64,000 nt of DNA from Symbiodinium natans (taxonomy: Eukaryota > Sar > Dinophyceae > Suessiales > Symbiodiniaceae), in the NCBI GenBank assembly GCA_905221605.1, contig CAJNDS010002292.1, positions 372,001 through 436,000 on the forward strand, given 5' to 3'. Positions within the stretch are counted from its first letter, which is position 1; each line of letters starts with the position of its first letter. A program made the position numbers and the translations under genes. The notes below the pieces were generated by a model. The model worked only from the letters and a program-made list of their open reading frames with translations. It was not told where the DNA came from and did no database searches. Positions 11,965-24,752 of the stretch are shown here, one piece after another.

Positions 11965-13694
11965 GATCTTCAACATCGCTTTTTGCGCGAGCAGTCAGCT
12001 GTCACATCAGCCTTCGTGGACAACGTCAAAGCGCTGGGAGATGAGGTGGCAGCACTGAAGACAAAGGTATCTTGGTCGCAGGGCGAGTCTTTGAATGGGG
12101 GCAAGTTCGGTGGCGCAGAGTGATATGTACCATGCAAACACACTTTCCACAAAGGCTGCCATGTCGATTGACGTGGCATCGCGTTCAGAGGCAATGGTCA
12201 AAGAGTTGTGGGATCGGCTTCCTGAAGCTGCGTTTAGTGAAGTCCAGATCGTCAACTCAAAGTTGGAGACGCTCCAAGCTCGTCTCGTGGCCTGTGAAAA
12301 AGCAAGCAATGCAAGCAACAATGCCGGCAGACTGGAGGAGGTCAAGAAGGCCTTGGAAGGACAGCAGGCTACACATGAGTCCAAGCACAACTCCATGGCA
12401 TCTCGTTTGGATGCTATGGAGTGCAAAGTTGCAGGGTTCATGGACGCACATGACAAGCAGAAGCAGATGCTGGAACTACAGCATGCGTCCCATTCAGAGA
12501 TGGCCAGTCAAGTAAGGGCTCAAGCTGCACATCATGCTGCACTTTCTCAGCGCTTAAGCATGGCCGAAGGTTCGGTTGCGGAAGCCAGTCGTAAACATTC
12601 CCAGGAGATGGTATCCCTCCAGAAGTTGCTGGAACAGCTGCAAAGCAAATCTGCAACTTGCTCCGTTGAGGAGCTCAGGCAATCGGTGGCCAACGCTGAC
12701 GCACTGATGGCGCAACAGGCTGCGCAGCAGGCGACGCAGCAGGCTACCTTGAACTTACGCTGCAAGGCATTGGAGGACCGGATCAATGATGGAAGCGGCT
12801 TCGTCAACTCTTTGCACGAGTTGCAGGCCACCATTCAGACGCTGCGTGAGGAGCGTGATGCGACTTCTCGGTCTGCCGACCAACGCTTCTCGCACGTGGA
12901 GCAGTCCATGACCTCCCTGGCATCTGAGCATACCTTTCAACTTCAAAAGTTTCAGCGGAGCTTTCAGGAGATGCAGCAGCAAGTTGCCAGCGAGCTCAAT
13001 TCCCGCATGGCCCATCACACCGCTATCGATAGCCGTCTTGGTCGAGTAGAAAACAGCTTACGACGTTCCCCTGATGCACAAGCTGGCACTCAGCTGGAAG
13101 CAGTTCTAAAGAGCATTCAGGAGCTGTTGATGCCTTGTTTCCGAGAAGGGTCTTTACGTTTGAGATCGTTTGAGCAAGTGCTGCCTCTGGCTGTCCCTTT
13201 CTTCCAGGAGCTTGCGATTCAGCTTCGAGATGGCAAAGTCCAGCTGGATGAGCTGCAAAAGGTCACTTCTGAGCTGCGCACCAGGCACGAAGCCCTCAAA
13301 GAGCTGTCAGAGGCAGACAAGGCAGCAAAAGACTCAGTGGATGCACGGCTGCATCGACTCGAGAAGGCATTGTCTTCGCAGGCCGGGCTTGCACACATGT
13401 TTTTGACCATGTTTTTCTTTTTGCAAGTCTGACACACTCACTTAGCCGACTTGACCGTTGCTGTGAAGTCAGAGAAGTTCTTTCAGAGCTGTTCGGGGGT
13501 CCGAGGCGCAAGAGCTGCAGACATTCCTGTGCAAAGCCCAGGCCGCTGCACTTCCGCTCAGCGTGCATCAGCACAGTATCAGCACGAATCCGAAGCCGCG
13601 CTGTGTCCAGGAGCTCAAAGGCCAGGATCGTGCAAGGATGGAAGCCAAAGGGCACAGGCTGGCACACGTGTGTTCGTTTCTGACATGGTTCTGA
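11965..13694 (+). CDS. Long coiled-coil protein (multi-exon)
   Basis: A predicted structural or scaffold protein made almost wholly of heptad-like, Gln/Glu/Ala/Leu-rich helix; the family was not recognised. Exon 11965-12066 (from DLQHRFLREQSAV) joins in phase 0 over a 52-base GT-AG intron to exon 12119-13381, about 420 residues such as SKLETLQARLVACEK and EVKKALEGQQ. A GC-AG intron (13382-13505) leads in phase 0 to AQELQTFLCKAQAAALP, which is open to a TGA at 13692-13694. One less helical patch (about 13080-13200, SIQELLMPCFREG...LPLAVPFFQELA) interrupts the coil. There is no transmembrane segment and no motor or kinase motif. The true 5' start was not found, and the 3' end is probable rather than certain. 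The codon pattern is uniform and no frame break is seen. Confidence 0.75.
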
Positions 13695-15000
13695 CATGCC
13701 TGACAGTTTTGTCACGTGAGCCGTGTGTCATGTGCATTGCTGGCATGTGCCTTCATCTTCCTGGAATGCTCAGGGCACCTGATCTCAGACTACCAGCCGA
13801 TCTCTCAGCAACACGTGATGGGCGCAATCCATCCAAGGAGAGTTCTCACGTTGAGCTGAAGGTTCACATGTTTAGCAAAACTTGGCAGGCTTCGCATACT
13901 GGCCTATAACACTGTTAATGCAGGAGCCAAAAGGCGACCCCATGGCAATGACCAGCAAAGACCATAGTTCGGATTGGATGGCACCTCGGCGCTCTTAGAC
14001 GTACAGCGCACGGAAGGGCATGATTCAGCCGATTAAGCGTGTTCTGCCTGTCACACGGTATCTAGTGCCGAAAAGCACGTAGAGATCTCTTGATTGCCCA
14101 GGACATGTCGCCTGAGCATCGAAGCTTCTTCCAGAATGTGACTGCAGTCATCATGCAGGAGTGTAGAATTGCATAAGTCTGGACTGTCTGTGAGTGCTTC
14201 TCGCCACCGTGGAAGGTTCTCCGCTTTTGAATTTGTATTTTTTTTTTTTTTTTTTGGGGGGGGGGGGTGTGGGGTGTGGTAATGGTGGGAATAACGTGCG
14301 CAAGATTTGACTCACAACGTATCTACTCGTACAGTGTTTTCGCATCGTCGTCGTCAGTTTTCGCATCGTCTTCATTTGTGTGAGGGGCCTTACATCATTC
14401 TTTGCATGTTTTCTCACGCCAGATTTTTTCCACTGCAGTTTGTCCACATTTTTTACCGGCTTGGAAGGCCTCGATGGTCTGCTGTTTTACGTGTGTATGT
14501 GAACCTACCTACTATGTCATTGGCCGTCGCATCCTTGCCCAACGGTGCTACTGTCCATTTTGCCATTGGGGCCAATTGAAACTCTGGCATTCCTCAGTCG
14601 GTCGAGTGAACGTCTTAAGTTCCCCAAGTCTGGAATGCTGCCTATTCGCGGGCATTCCAGCACATCAACTTTTGCTTGCAGCGGCTGGAAGAGCTAGCAC
14701 TACCCAGTTCCGAAAGAAACCCCAAGACCGAACACATTATCAGCGTTTATGTTTGCACCAGGCATTGTTTTGCAGTTTTGCACTTGCCAAGCTTGAGATG
14801 ACGAGCCGTTTCACAACGCAAATCGATCGAATATCCAATGCGAGCTGCGGGATTCCCAGATCGCATTGATGATGCGGCTGCTTGAAGCCACATCCCAGCC
14901 AACGGCTGGCACACCCTTCGAAGAATACGAAATTCAGGCTAATCCCTGCGACGTCTCGAAATCTCCACACTTGCCAGTGTTTTGCACCACTTCTGTGATT
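13695..15000. other. No assignable gene
   Basis: Contains a T-run/G-run pair at 14238-14270 and several short frames. A possible short coding piece (MMRLLEATSQPTAG) near 14870-14940 could not be tied to a splice site or family. Confidence 0.35.
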
Positions 15001-15202
15001 GATCATCTTCTTCGGAAGAGTTCCAAAAACAACCGACATACCTGGCACGACGGGAAAGCACGGAGACCTTGTGTGATCGCGTGCCCCAGGCATCCGGTGT
15101 CGTGCATGCACGGTGTAGCGAGACCAGCGGTACCTAGCAGATGTTGGCAAGCTGCCGCTTTGAGGACTCGGCGCCCGCAGTCTCCCTGCCACCGTTGGCA
15201 CC

Positions 15203-15577
15203 TCACGCGGGCATGGCACGGATGAGCTCCTTGCCTACTCTTCGCGCCCCTTCCGGGCCAGGAGGCTTGGCAAGCCCGTATGTTATTTCGATCATCCCAT
15301 TTTGCACGCGTGCACAGGCATGTACACACGTCAACGCGGACACCCCTGATGAGTTTGTCCCTGGGTGAAAGGTCGACCAGAACCAAGTCGTGACCGTCGG
15401 TGGCCGGCATAATCGATCATGCTTGCAAGATCGAATAGCTGATATTGGGAAAGAGCAGTGCAGTGCTGCCTCTGGCTCCTGAGTGCATGATGCTATTAAG
15501 TGGAACAAGCCCACGGCCAGATGGTCGTAGCGGTTAGGTTGTTGGGGCCTGACGGTGACGAAGACCACTCTGACCAT
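15203..15577 (-). CDS. Possible minus-strand exon(s), unknown
   Basis: On the minus strand this region reads MVRVVFVTVRPQQPNRYDHL at its 5' end and GMIEITYGLAKPPGPEGARR toward its 3' end, with a stop after RAMPA. A second minus frame at 15410 starts MPATDGHDLVLVDLS. The composition is more protein-like than the surroundings, but no family was recognised, and the plus strand is also partly open. If real, it would be the only minus-strand gene in the window. Confidence 0.2.
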   Translation of the reverse strand: MVRVVFVTVRPQQPNRYDHLAVGLFHLIASCTQEPEAALHCSFPISAIRSCKHDRLCRPPTVTTWFWSTFHPGTNSSGVSALTCVHACARVQNGMIEITYGLAKPPGPEGARRVGKELIRAMPA

Positions 15578-16184
15578 TGCATGTAATTCTTCCAGAACAT
15601 CAGCTGCACATCCCGCGAAATGTGCATTTCACAGTGCTGCAGTTATCTTAGTTATCTTGCGTTCGGCGAAGTCGAATGCTTGGCCTGAGTGACGAATCCA
15701 AAGCGGATTGTTGCGAAAATCCGCTCTAATTCTGAAGTGCGCCCTGTGTGTCTCAAGTGCTCGCCCTTCTTCCAGTGCAGACCTCAGCAAGCTGGTGGAA
15801 GTCGCTTCTATTGTCGTGGTACTGCTTTTCAGGTATCGTGCGTCCTAGCCTCAGATATTTTGGTCGTTTCTACAACCAGGGGTTGCAGAACTGTCGCTCA
15901 AAGTTGTTGCATGCCGCGGTGCACACTGAGAGTCTTGAGAGTCTTGAGATGTCTTGAGATGTCTTGATAGCAGGCTGATTCCTGCTTCGGCTTTCGCTAC
16001 TTCGGCCTTCAGCGGCCAAGCTAATTGAGATGTTTCATGAACATTCCTGCATTGCCTGAAATACCCACAAGCACATCCAACGTCATGCAACACTTGGTGA
16101 GGCTGCGAGGAAAGTGCTCCTGTGGCGATGAGTATGGCGAATATGGTGAGCAAAAGCCAAACATCTCTGATGGAATTCCAGGTT

Positions 16185-16954
16185 GCTGGGCCTGATGAGC
16201 TGTCAAAAAAAGCCCTCGAACTTGCCCTGAGCCAGGCTGTGACTGCAATGGCCCATACTTCGCATACCACGCGAATTGTATCTGGGAGCAGACCAGTGGC
16301 CGATTCGGTGTCAGCCTCAGAAGTCAACAGATGGCACCTCTGGCACAGTCATGGCACATTGGCTGTTCTGGACTTTTGGAGTTCAGTGTTGGCCATTGGA
16401 GTCTGGGGAGGCGATGAGACGATGTTGCCTTTGTGGACGCAATCCTTGTCCACGACATCTGTGCTGCTTGCAAGCTTGTGTAGATGCATTATCGCAGATC
16501 TTGCCGAGCCCGGAACTTGTAATTGTAGCATTTCTTGGCACTGCTGAGCGGCAGCTGGGAGCCATCCTGCGGTGGGAGGAACAGAGTCAGAGTTTCGAAA
16601 CCTCTTCGAAGCTTCTGGAGCCAATTCAACCTGACTCGATCTAACTGTCACTGATTACCTCCTAAGCGCTGTGGCCACTTCCAAGAGAGTAATGAGGCTC
16701 TCTGTTCGCGCTGCCCGCCTTGGTCTTCAAAGCCAACTAGAGACATTCCCCCAGGGACCTACATTCCAGGGTCGGAGGCAGTCTCGAAAGAAAGTCTCAA
16801 AAGGGAGTCTCGAATGTCCCGAAGCCGAAGCCGAGGTGACGTACTCTCAACAGTTCCGAGTCCAGTTGCTGTGGAGCGAATCGTGGAGATTTTCGTGGAC
16901 TGTCGAAACTTTGTCCGCGACCTGCCAATGCTTTCGGAGAAATCTTGCCAATGA
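16185..16954 (+). CDS. Candidate exons of unknown function
   Basis: Three protein-like pieces lie here. After an acceptor near 16180 the frame reads AGPDELSKKALELALSQAV. Near 16490-16600 another frame reads SPELVIVAFLGTAERQLGA. From an ATG at 16814 to a TGA at 16952-16954 a 46-codon frame reads MSRSRSRGDVLSTV, then PVAVERIVEIFVDCRNFV. They could be 5' exons of the membrane-protein gene that follows on the same strand. Joins could not be proven. Confidence 0.3.
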
Positions 16955-17481
16955 TGGCCGTCAGTTCAGTGTTTTCGATGGATGGGGGATGGACGGCCGG
17001 CTTGGACAGCCGTTGAACATGACGTGGATACAGGTTGGAACCTGGCCGAAATGTCAATACGTGTTTGACTTGTCGACCTTGTGTTCGGGTCAACCTTTTG
17101 GGCCACTTGTTAGCAAAGTTGCACTCGGCCAGATGTACCACCTTAAAGATCATTCTTCGTCATCATAGACATCGGTTTAGCCTCCCAAGTGGCCAGTGAG
17201 CCACGAGGGGCGAGATCCCAGTTCGACGTGTTCATTTCACGAGTGTAGTGTGCATCTTGAGTGCTTGTATCCAGCAGTCTTTCACCTTAACTGTTTCATC
17301 GTGCATATAAGCCTTGCTAGGATGTTTAGCCGGGATGGCAGGCCGAAATGCTGGCACCGGTGGATAAGGATACTCGAATTCGCTGCAGCGCACCCAGAAT
17401 GTGCCGGTGTGCTGGTGTGGGTGTGTGTGTGTGCGCGCGAGCTAGAATCCTTGTATTGCCTGCCTTATTGGCTGTCTCCAG

Positions 17482-18787
17482 GCAATGTGACCGCTGCGGG
17501 TATCAGCACTTCTCCCCGAACCTCTGCGTTTTGCACAAGTAGGGGCTGTACTTTGTCCATGACGAATCTTGCTCCCTCGACAACGTACACAGTGTCCAAG
17601 GCTCAGCTTCCTAAGGGCCAACAACGTGCAACAACGTGCGCGTGGTACTGTGGCACATGTCTTGATAGTGACCATTCCCGGCACGTTTAGCGACATCTGC
17701 AGCATGGAAACTTGTGACATCTTGTGACGTTGTGAGGTCCTGCGAGGCGGAGCCAGATGCCCAGCACAGAAGCAGGCGACTAGCGATCCTCTTGGTCCGG
17801 ACTCTGGATCCCTATGTCCCGCCGGCAACACGGGCTCCTACTCGACCACCTCTGGACCTCACTGAGCCAGAATATGTCCTGGAGAGCACACCGGCTCCAG
17901 TAATCTACACTCCGCACGGCAACCCTCCTTGGGAATGGTTGCCATTCGTTGCAGTCGCTTTAGTATGTCTTTCACTTTTCCCAACACTGAAATATTGCAC
18001 CAGCGGCAAGCGTACAGCTGTGCTCGAGTCACTCGAGCTCCCTCACACCTTCTGGTTGGTTTGGGAGCTGGTGTTGGCAGCAGATGCAGCGCTCGGATCC
18101 GTTTTTCTTCTGGATTTGTTGACCGTGCGTTATGAGCGAGAAGCCCCATATTGGGACGAGCTGAGCCTCATTCAAGCCCTCGTCCTAACTCTTCAAGCTG
18201 CATTGCATGGCATTGCATTTCTGTTCTTCGGATTGCTTCCATCTGCCATGCGTTGCATTGCTCATGAACTTGGGCGAGATCGTCAAGGCCACAACTGGAC
18301 ACTACTTCGGCATAAGGGACGGCAGCACCGCGCTGGTGTCAAGACCCACAAGTCGGCATTGCCACCAGAATTGGATTCGCAGCAGAATCCATCGGCCCTG
18401 CATTACCTTCCGCCCGTATCAATGTTGGCAGTTTGCCGGGCTAGTGATCAGGACATGCAGCTTGTTGTGCCGCGAAAGGTCGGCATAAATAGCATCCACT
18501 TGTTTGTCAGCTTCCTGCAAGCAGCTTGTGCTTTTTTCTATACATCTCACTCCTGGCCGATGCAAGCCTCCTTAGGAGCAAGCATTTCCTGCATGTGTAC
18601 ATTTGCCGTGATGGGCATCTTTGCATCCTTGACAATGTTGCGTGTGCATCAAGTCAAGAGACAGGGCCTTGTACAGCTAGATGCCAGATTCGCTCAGTCC
18701 TCGCAGTCCTCGGCTCCCAGGGTTGGCCTGCAAGGTCCCAGAGGTGCTCGTCCCCTGGGCAAAGCTCAGGTCAATGGAAGAAGCTGA
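17482..18787 (+). CDS. Multi-pass membrane protein with FN3-like ectodomain piece (partial)
   Basis: A probable integral membrane protein of unknown role. Exon 17482-17600, after a CTGTCTCCAG acceptor, reads GNVTAAGIST and ends CTLSMTNLAPSTTYTVS, which resembles the last strands of a fibronectin-III-like domain. The long terminal exon (start uncertain, about 17780, to TGA at 18785-18787) opens with a Pro/Thr-rich stalk (PPATRAPTRPPLDLTEPEY). It then shows about five hydrophobic helices: WLPFVAVALVCLSLFPTL, FWLVWELVLAADAALGSVFL, LIQALVLTLQAALHGIAFLF, IHLFVSFLQAACAFFYT and SISCMCTFAVMGIFASLTML. The C-terminal tail is basic and Ser-rich. The layout (ectodomain, stalk, helices near the C-terminus) suggests a surface receptor or channel-like protein, but the family is not recognised. 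Confidence 0.6.
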
Positions 18788-20470
18788 GTACCGAGCTGGA
18801 AAAAAAACTTTCACACTTATTAAGTGCAGTGTCTTGCTGCCGGTTTCAAAGTCATGTTGATATTTCTCGGAACATTTCAGCGACCCGCCCCAAGATAGCT
18901 TGCTTGGCCTTCATGCGCAGCTGGAGAAATGTCGGGTTCAAGGAGTTGCATGGGGTTGCACTGGAGACTTCACTGTACCCGACGTACTCGCAACAAAAAT
19001 AGAAGGCAACGAGGCCATGACCCAGGGGGCAAGGCAGCAATTGTCAGGGGAGGGGGGGGGGGTTCTCATTATGGCTTACACATGATGAGCTGTTTCAATT
19101 TTCAATTTACGATCAATCAGGCAACGACGAAAGGATGTGAGCTGGCTAATCAAACATTAAGCTTCATGGTCCTGACTTCTTGGCCAAGATTCGAAACAGA
19201 TCGAACCATGCACTTTTGCGCCCTAATCCTGCCAGTGAAGTGAACGATCCGAGCACACACGCTCACCTGCCCGGATTCTACTGAGCACAGCGCTCAGAAT
19301 ACAGCAACCACCGGTGTCACAGATCGCGAGGGCGTCGCTGCAGTTGGGGCAGCTGAGGCCTTTTCTGGCACACATGAACATCCAGGACACTACTCAATCC
19401 TGCAGCTGTGCTTGCCCGATCGCTTTGCCCATCACTGTGCAACTTGTTAGAGATGGACTGTGTGAGAAATGCCTTGCTTCCAATGCTGGGCAGGTGTTGA
19501 GGGGGTAGTTCCTGTTTGGGCGATTTCTGTTGGATCTTCATTCGGGCCGTTTAGAAGACCCAGTGACAGTCCGGTTTCTCGTCGTCTGATGTGAACATGC
19601 TTCACGGTTTGATATATCAATATTCCAAGGGTCCATGGCCTGTTGAAGGCAGCATTTTGGGAGTTGGACGTGCCTCTGGTCGAATCATGTTGAATGTAGT
19701 TGTTTCAAGAGTTATAGAACTATGCAGCAACAGCAGCAAACGCGTCAGCAAGCTGTCAGGACCCGGAAGTTGTTCAGAGGCAGGTGAGCGGCTTCAGCAT
19801 TTGTGCCAGATCTGTCCACTACTTTGTGTACAGACAAAAAGAGATGTCAACAGGTACGCCAAATTTGACATCCTCAACACATCCCCCTGGCATGAATCAT
19901 TAGCCATCATTAGGGCCGTGTTCACCCGACATCTCTAGGAAAAACACCCTCTGAGACATCGACAGACATAGAGCCGAGAGAGCGGGTCCTGGAGGTTTAG
20001 ATGGTGTAGTCATCGGAATCCCATGGTGTCAGTAATAGGCGAACTTTGGGTCACGTTGAAATTCAGCCACTCTCCTTAATCGTGGCGAGCTCATGCGAAC
20101 TCCCTGAACTGCCCTGAGCGAGGCGGAGGCCCCTCCTAAGACTCGGCACGCGCGTCGCTATTGCAGCAGCCATGGCATCCCTCTTACTACCTCTTACTTC
20201 TCTTCTTTCAGAGCAGACCACAATCATCCTCACTTCAGTGCAAGCACTTCGAGGTTGCATCAACCTGCTGGATGTCTGGAGCAGCGCTGGCGTGGTGTTT
20301 CGGTGCTAGTGCCGCTTCTGCATTTCTGTTACACAGCGTCGTTGTATACCAGCCTTGCGGTGCTTTGGATTGGTTGATTTTGCTGCTTTGCGCTGCTTTG
20401 CGCTGCTTTGCGCTGCTTTGCGCTGCTTTGCGTGCCTTCATGTCCCTTCATGTCCTTTCATGTCCGGAGC
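18788..20470. other. No assignable gene
   Basis: A frame at 19591-19938 (LIYQYSKGPWPVEGSILG) looks mildly protein-like but has no family signal. A G-run occurs at 19052-19062. Nothing else is supportable. Confidence 0.35.
20381..20432. repeat. 10-bp tandem repeat (CGCTGCTTTG)
   Basis: About five copies of CGCTGCTTTG in tandem, followed by a CATGTCCTTT-type run of three near-copies to 20465. Confidence 0.9.
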
Positions 20471-20476
20471 CGAGGC

Positions 20477-20577
20477 AGCCCGTTCGCTTTGAGAAAGCCG
20501 GCAAGGGCTCCGTTGTCACAGCGGAGGTTCTTTGGGGATCTCCTGGACCGGAAGCCGATCTTGTTTGTCACAAGGGG
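20477..20577 (+). CDS. Candidate exon, unknown
   Basis: The frame reads RFEKAGKGSVVTAEVLWG, then SPGPEADLVCHKG, before a stop. The composition is protein-like. It may belong with the 20830-20930 frame (SPWLPSYPPRTEVVALEVEP) and the exon at 21040. No family recognised. Confidence 0.3.
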
Positions 20578-21039
20578 TGATGTTTGACAGTACGAGCAGG
20601 TCCTGGGCTTTAAGCTATTAGCTTAAGTTTCTCTTACCCGACACCTCCCGACATCCTGCGACGTCCTCTGAATAGGACCCGTCTGTGTGGGAACGAGACA
20701 GCTTCGTCGCATCCTCATTGGCAAACACCGCCCCTGGAAGGCCTTGTTACACATGCATTTGCATGTGCAGAGGGCGTCAGATGCGTAACGTTGTCTGTAA
20801 GGTTGCGGATTCCATGAGTCCGTGGCTGCCCTCCTACCCACCAAGAACAGAAGTCGTAGCACTGGAAGTTGAGCCTTCCAGCGGCAGGCCTCGTGGTGTG
20901 CAGCATCACTTAGTCAAGAGTATGACATGCAGTTGCAACAGGTACTTGTCCTTCCTCAGGCCAGAAAACTGCTTGAGCCTCGGCCCTGCAAAGGGCAGAG
21001 TCAGCACTTTATTGACATGGTTAGGCTGAACTTTGACAG

Positions 21040-21122
21040 GCAAATGGTACATGGAGAAGGTTGTCATTGTGGGCGAGAATCTGGGTGAGCTGGACGGGAG
21101 AACCTTGGAGGTCATGAAAAGG
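21040..21122 (+). CDS. Candidate exon, unknown
   Basis: It is bounded by an AG at 21038-21039 and a GT at 21123. It reads KWYMEKVVIVGENLGELDGR, then TLEVMKR. Good splice bounds and composition favour a real internal exon, but the protein is not recognised. Confidence 0.35.
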
Positions 21123-22565
21123 GTGCGCCCGGCGACCCTACTTCACATATCTTAGCGTAGTTCTGCTTTACTCGTGCTGGCAACTTCCGGTAACACTAGT
21201 GCGCATGCAGAATCGCAAATCGCGCAGACTGCCAGCGAAATGGGTGCGGGCTTTGAAGCTCTGCCGTGGAAGAAGGCGACACCGACTTTTAACAGCAACC
21301 TTTCTGGACAGTCTGGCTTCGAAAGCAGTGGAGGCCGGGGTGCCGCCACAGATCAAGCTGGGTTCGGTTGTCCGAGCCTCAAAGACTCAGAGTCCAGCAA
21401 TCTGTGAGATCCAGCGAGATGGTGCCAATTACTTACAACTTGTCATGTTGATGTCGGTCAACACGGCAATGCAACATGAGGACATCGGCCTCATGTCAGA
21501 CGGCGCATGTGCAAAGTTGGGAGCCAAAGGCACTGAGGCCCCGAAGACCGTTTGCCTGTCACAGATTGCTGGCATGTGGAGCTGTCCAAGCCGGCTATTA
21601 TTGTCTTTCCAGTAGCTGGTCGCCACACCAGTCGGAAAGAAATCATGAGAAATCAGAACGGTTTTTTAGCATCTAAAAAACACTTAAAAAACCATTCGCA
21701 AAAGGAGCAAGAAGCTCTCCAACAAAGTTTTATCAGACAGGCCCCCCCTCCTCCTCCTCTCCCACCCCCCCCCCCCCCCCTAGGAACAAAAAACAAAACA
21801 AACAAGAACCAACCGGCGCTTTGATGTGCTGTGGGTTGGTCTTAAAGAGCAAAGCCGTGAGACCCACGTACCAAGCACTTGCAACACTGCAGAACGTGTT
21901 TCGGGAAGTTTCAAAAGCTTTTCTTCGCAGACAAGGACACAGGGGAGCTTAACTAGCTCCAATCCTAGACAGCCGGCTGGGTCCAACTTATGCGGGGCCT
22001 TAATGCAGTCATGGTCAGGGCGCTGTTGCTTGAGTGGGTACTGCGTTTGCTTGCTCTTGCGAGGTACACGAGTCTTGGTTGCTATCTTGACCTGCTTTCT
22101 TATCCTCTACTGGCAGTCAGTTTTTGAATTTGCGTTGTCAGCTCGGATATGTTGCCTACAGTCTGCCATGTGATTTGCCGATTTCGAGTTCCATTGGCAT
22201 GCCCTTGCTGCACACGTGCATTCCACATGATCCCCAAGTCCAGGCTTTGCTTTGGAACCGAATGCTCGTCATGACTCCTCATTTTCATTTTTGCGGGTGC
22301 AGTCATTAAGTTTTGATGGCCAAGTTTGCAAACTGTTGCCCATCGTAGCAAACTTAGTAAACTCTGATCGCAGTCATTGCGAGAAGCAGCATTTGGTTTA
22401 AAGCCGCTTACAACCACCGCGAGCACGACGGGTGTCATGCTGTTGGTCGATTCTGGTCAGCACGCGCGTCAGCAAGAGTGGAAGACAGGGAATCTGAGCC
22501 ACCGTCGAGCAGCTCACCGAATCTGGCATAATAGATGAATCGGCATTCTTTTGGAAATGATTGAC

Positions 22566-22591
22566 GCACACACACACACACACACACACAC
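22566..22591. repeat. (CA)n microsatellite
   Basis: Thirteen CA dinucleotides in a row. Confidence 0.95.
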
Positions 22592-23007
22592 GCCGCAACG
22601 CAGCATCCCGAGAGGTCCGGATTCTTGTTATGCCTTGTTTGTGTCTGGAAAGTGCGAATGCCGAATGCATCGCAACGTATCGCCACACACAAGGCTGCCC
22701 TTCGGCGGATGTTCTTGATGCTCAAGGACGCCGCGCATGTTGCATCATGCAGTCAGATGGTCTGGAAACTCCCACAGAACTCTGGACGTTTCTTCATCAT
22801 TGCGAACTCGGATGATGAGCAGGCCTAACAGGGAATTGTGAATGTCGTGACGCGTTTCCCTGAAAGGCATGCAGTCAAGGCAGGGAGAGGCTATAATTAA
22901 GCAGTCGTGCCATTTGGAGGAACGCAGGAGAACGCGCGTTTCCAATCAGATCTTGTTGAACAATGTTGAACACGTGTAATTCGGCTTCGCTTGCGTGTAG
23001 ATTTTAG

Positions 23008-23205
23008 ATGGTGGAGGAGGATAAACAGGTTGCTCGTGCATTCACGTCTAGATTTTCGTGTGCGTCAGACGGGGATGAGATGTTCTGGACATGGTTTTGC
23101 ATTGCAGCTGTGCTGCAGCGACTTTTCCTGTCTGCGCATACTGGTCAGAGGCGCATCGCTCACGTGGTTGAGTTGTATCAATGTGCCCACCACCACTGGG
23201 AGCAG
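23008..23205 (+). CDS. Candidate exon, unknown
   Basis: It is bounded by an acceptor (TTTTAG at 23002-23007) and a CAG|GTACGG donor at 23206, and is open for 66 codons: MVEEDKQVARAFTSRF, then EMFWTWFCIAAVLQRLFL, ending VVELYQCAHHHWEQ. It starts with ATG, so it could be a first coding exon. The middle is an amphipathic or weakly hydrophobic helix. No family recognised. The neighbouring frame at 22630-22828 (KAALRRMFLMLKDAAH) may be related. Confidence 0.4.
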
Positions 23206-24148
23206 GTACGGGGTATCGTCCGGGTATGGTTGGGGGCATCATCGGTAGCCCCGAGAGAAATCGGAGCCTGAGGCCCAGGGGTCATGCCGAACCACCTGGT
23301 ACACCTAAACTGGAAAGTTGACCTTTTTTTGTTGGAACGAAGCAATCCCTGAGTGATGAGCTTGCGGAGTTGGGAGAGAAATCAAAGTTCGTTGGTTTTC
23401 GGAGCCGCGAGGAATTTGTCTCATGTTTTGTACTCGTAGAGGTTTAGTACTGGAACAAAACCAATATTTCTTTTCATTAGGGCGGACACCCTTCGGCAAC
23501 CACTTTGGATGATGTACTTAGGCACACTTAGGCGGCTAAGCCTTCCTGCGAGATTTACCTACTCTTGCAACGTCCGCTTTTGGTAGCTGTAAAATCCAAG
23601 CGTTCATTGGGTGGAAGGGGTTCCGCTCATTAAACATTCCTTGATACCACTTCTCTTGGCACGGCGTTTACATGCGACAAGGCTCGTTTGGCATGATTGC
23701 GGCATGACTTTCTCCGATTACTGGAACTGTAGTGATTTGTAGTGCATGTGGAGCTTGTACATCTGCGTGCAACGGGTCGCGCTGCACTCCTCGAAGTATT
23801 TGACAGATTGGGTTTCGAGAACAGCTGGTGCTTGGTTTTGAGCCTGCCGTGTTGAAGAAGATTGGCTGGCAGGCGCGCCAGCAGTATCTTGCACTCTCAG
23901 AGCGTTATACCAAAAAACACGTATTTGTCTTCGCGGTGTCTTGAGCGCATCTCCCGCGCAGATACAAGCAGCAAAGCGGGATAACGGAGTGGTCGTCGGA
24001 ACCTCGACTTCGCATATCGCTGCCATGGGCGCATCTCTCCACAACTTGCTTAAGGTGGCCTATTTGGCAAAGCGGCGGGCGCTTGCTACTCACTTTTTGT
24101 CGGTTTGTCATTGCCATCGCGCCTGTGCTGAGCATCCTTGACAACTGC

Positions 24149-24349
24149 GATCAAAGGACTGGCGCTACGAGAAGACCACGAAGGACTACCAAGCGGTAAG
24201 GCAAGAAAAGAAAGCGAAGCAAAGCTTTGAGGTCTTTGAGCCAGGGCACGATCACCTCAAATATATCAGCCCCAGCAATCACGTGCACATGACAGTGCGC
24301 CGCCGGGACTTTCTAGAAGCTTCAAGATACCTCATAGACTCATAGACTC
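24149..24349 (+). CDS. Candidate terminal exon, unknown
   Basis: An open frame without ATG, ending in TAG, reads LRSKDWRYEKTTKDYQAVRQ, then FEVFEPGHDHLKYI and NHVHMTVRRRDFLEASRYL. The composition, rich in charged residues and His, is very protein-like, and the opposite strand is not open over the same span. A nearby plus frame (23960-24050, AAKRDNGVVVGTSTSH) may be an earlier exon. No family recognised. Confidence 0.4.
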
Positions 24350-24634
24350 GAGCAGAGGTAGCAAACTCATGCGGATTGACAGCTTGAGTAGCACATGAAA
24401 TCAAGGAGCACAAACGGCATAAGCCACATACATGGACACTGGCGTTGTGAAGCTGCATGTGAAGCTCATGGCGTTCTTGTAGCTTCGCGAGCTTGTTTGT
24501 CATAGAAGCTTGATGAATGCCCATGCGCTGAGACATGCCAACGACAGGCGAGACATGCCGAATCGCATCAATCTGCAAACGTGCGTTGCACGATGCACTG
24601 AGCATGCTGTGTACTTTTGTTTGCACCTGGTGCG

Positions 24635-24740
24635 TGAGAGAGAGAGAGAGAGAGAGAGCATGAGAGAGCATGAGAGAGCATGAGAGAGAATGAGAGAGAA
24701 TGAGAGAGAGAGGGAGAGAGCGAGGGCGAGAGCGAGAGAG
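24635..24740. repeat. (GA)n-rich microsatellite
   Basis: GAGAGA runs interspersed with GAGAGCAT and GAGAGAAT units. It immediately precedes the first copy of the diverged repeat pair. Confidence 0.95.
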
Positions 24741-24752
24741 TCGTAGAAAGGC

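Noticed and set aside
11220-12058. Frames of 146-222 codons with Cys-Val, Val-Cys or His-Thr runs
   Set aside because: They translate the (GT)n microsatellite; the flanks carry no motif.
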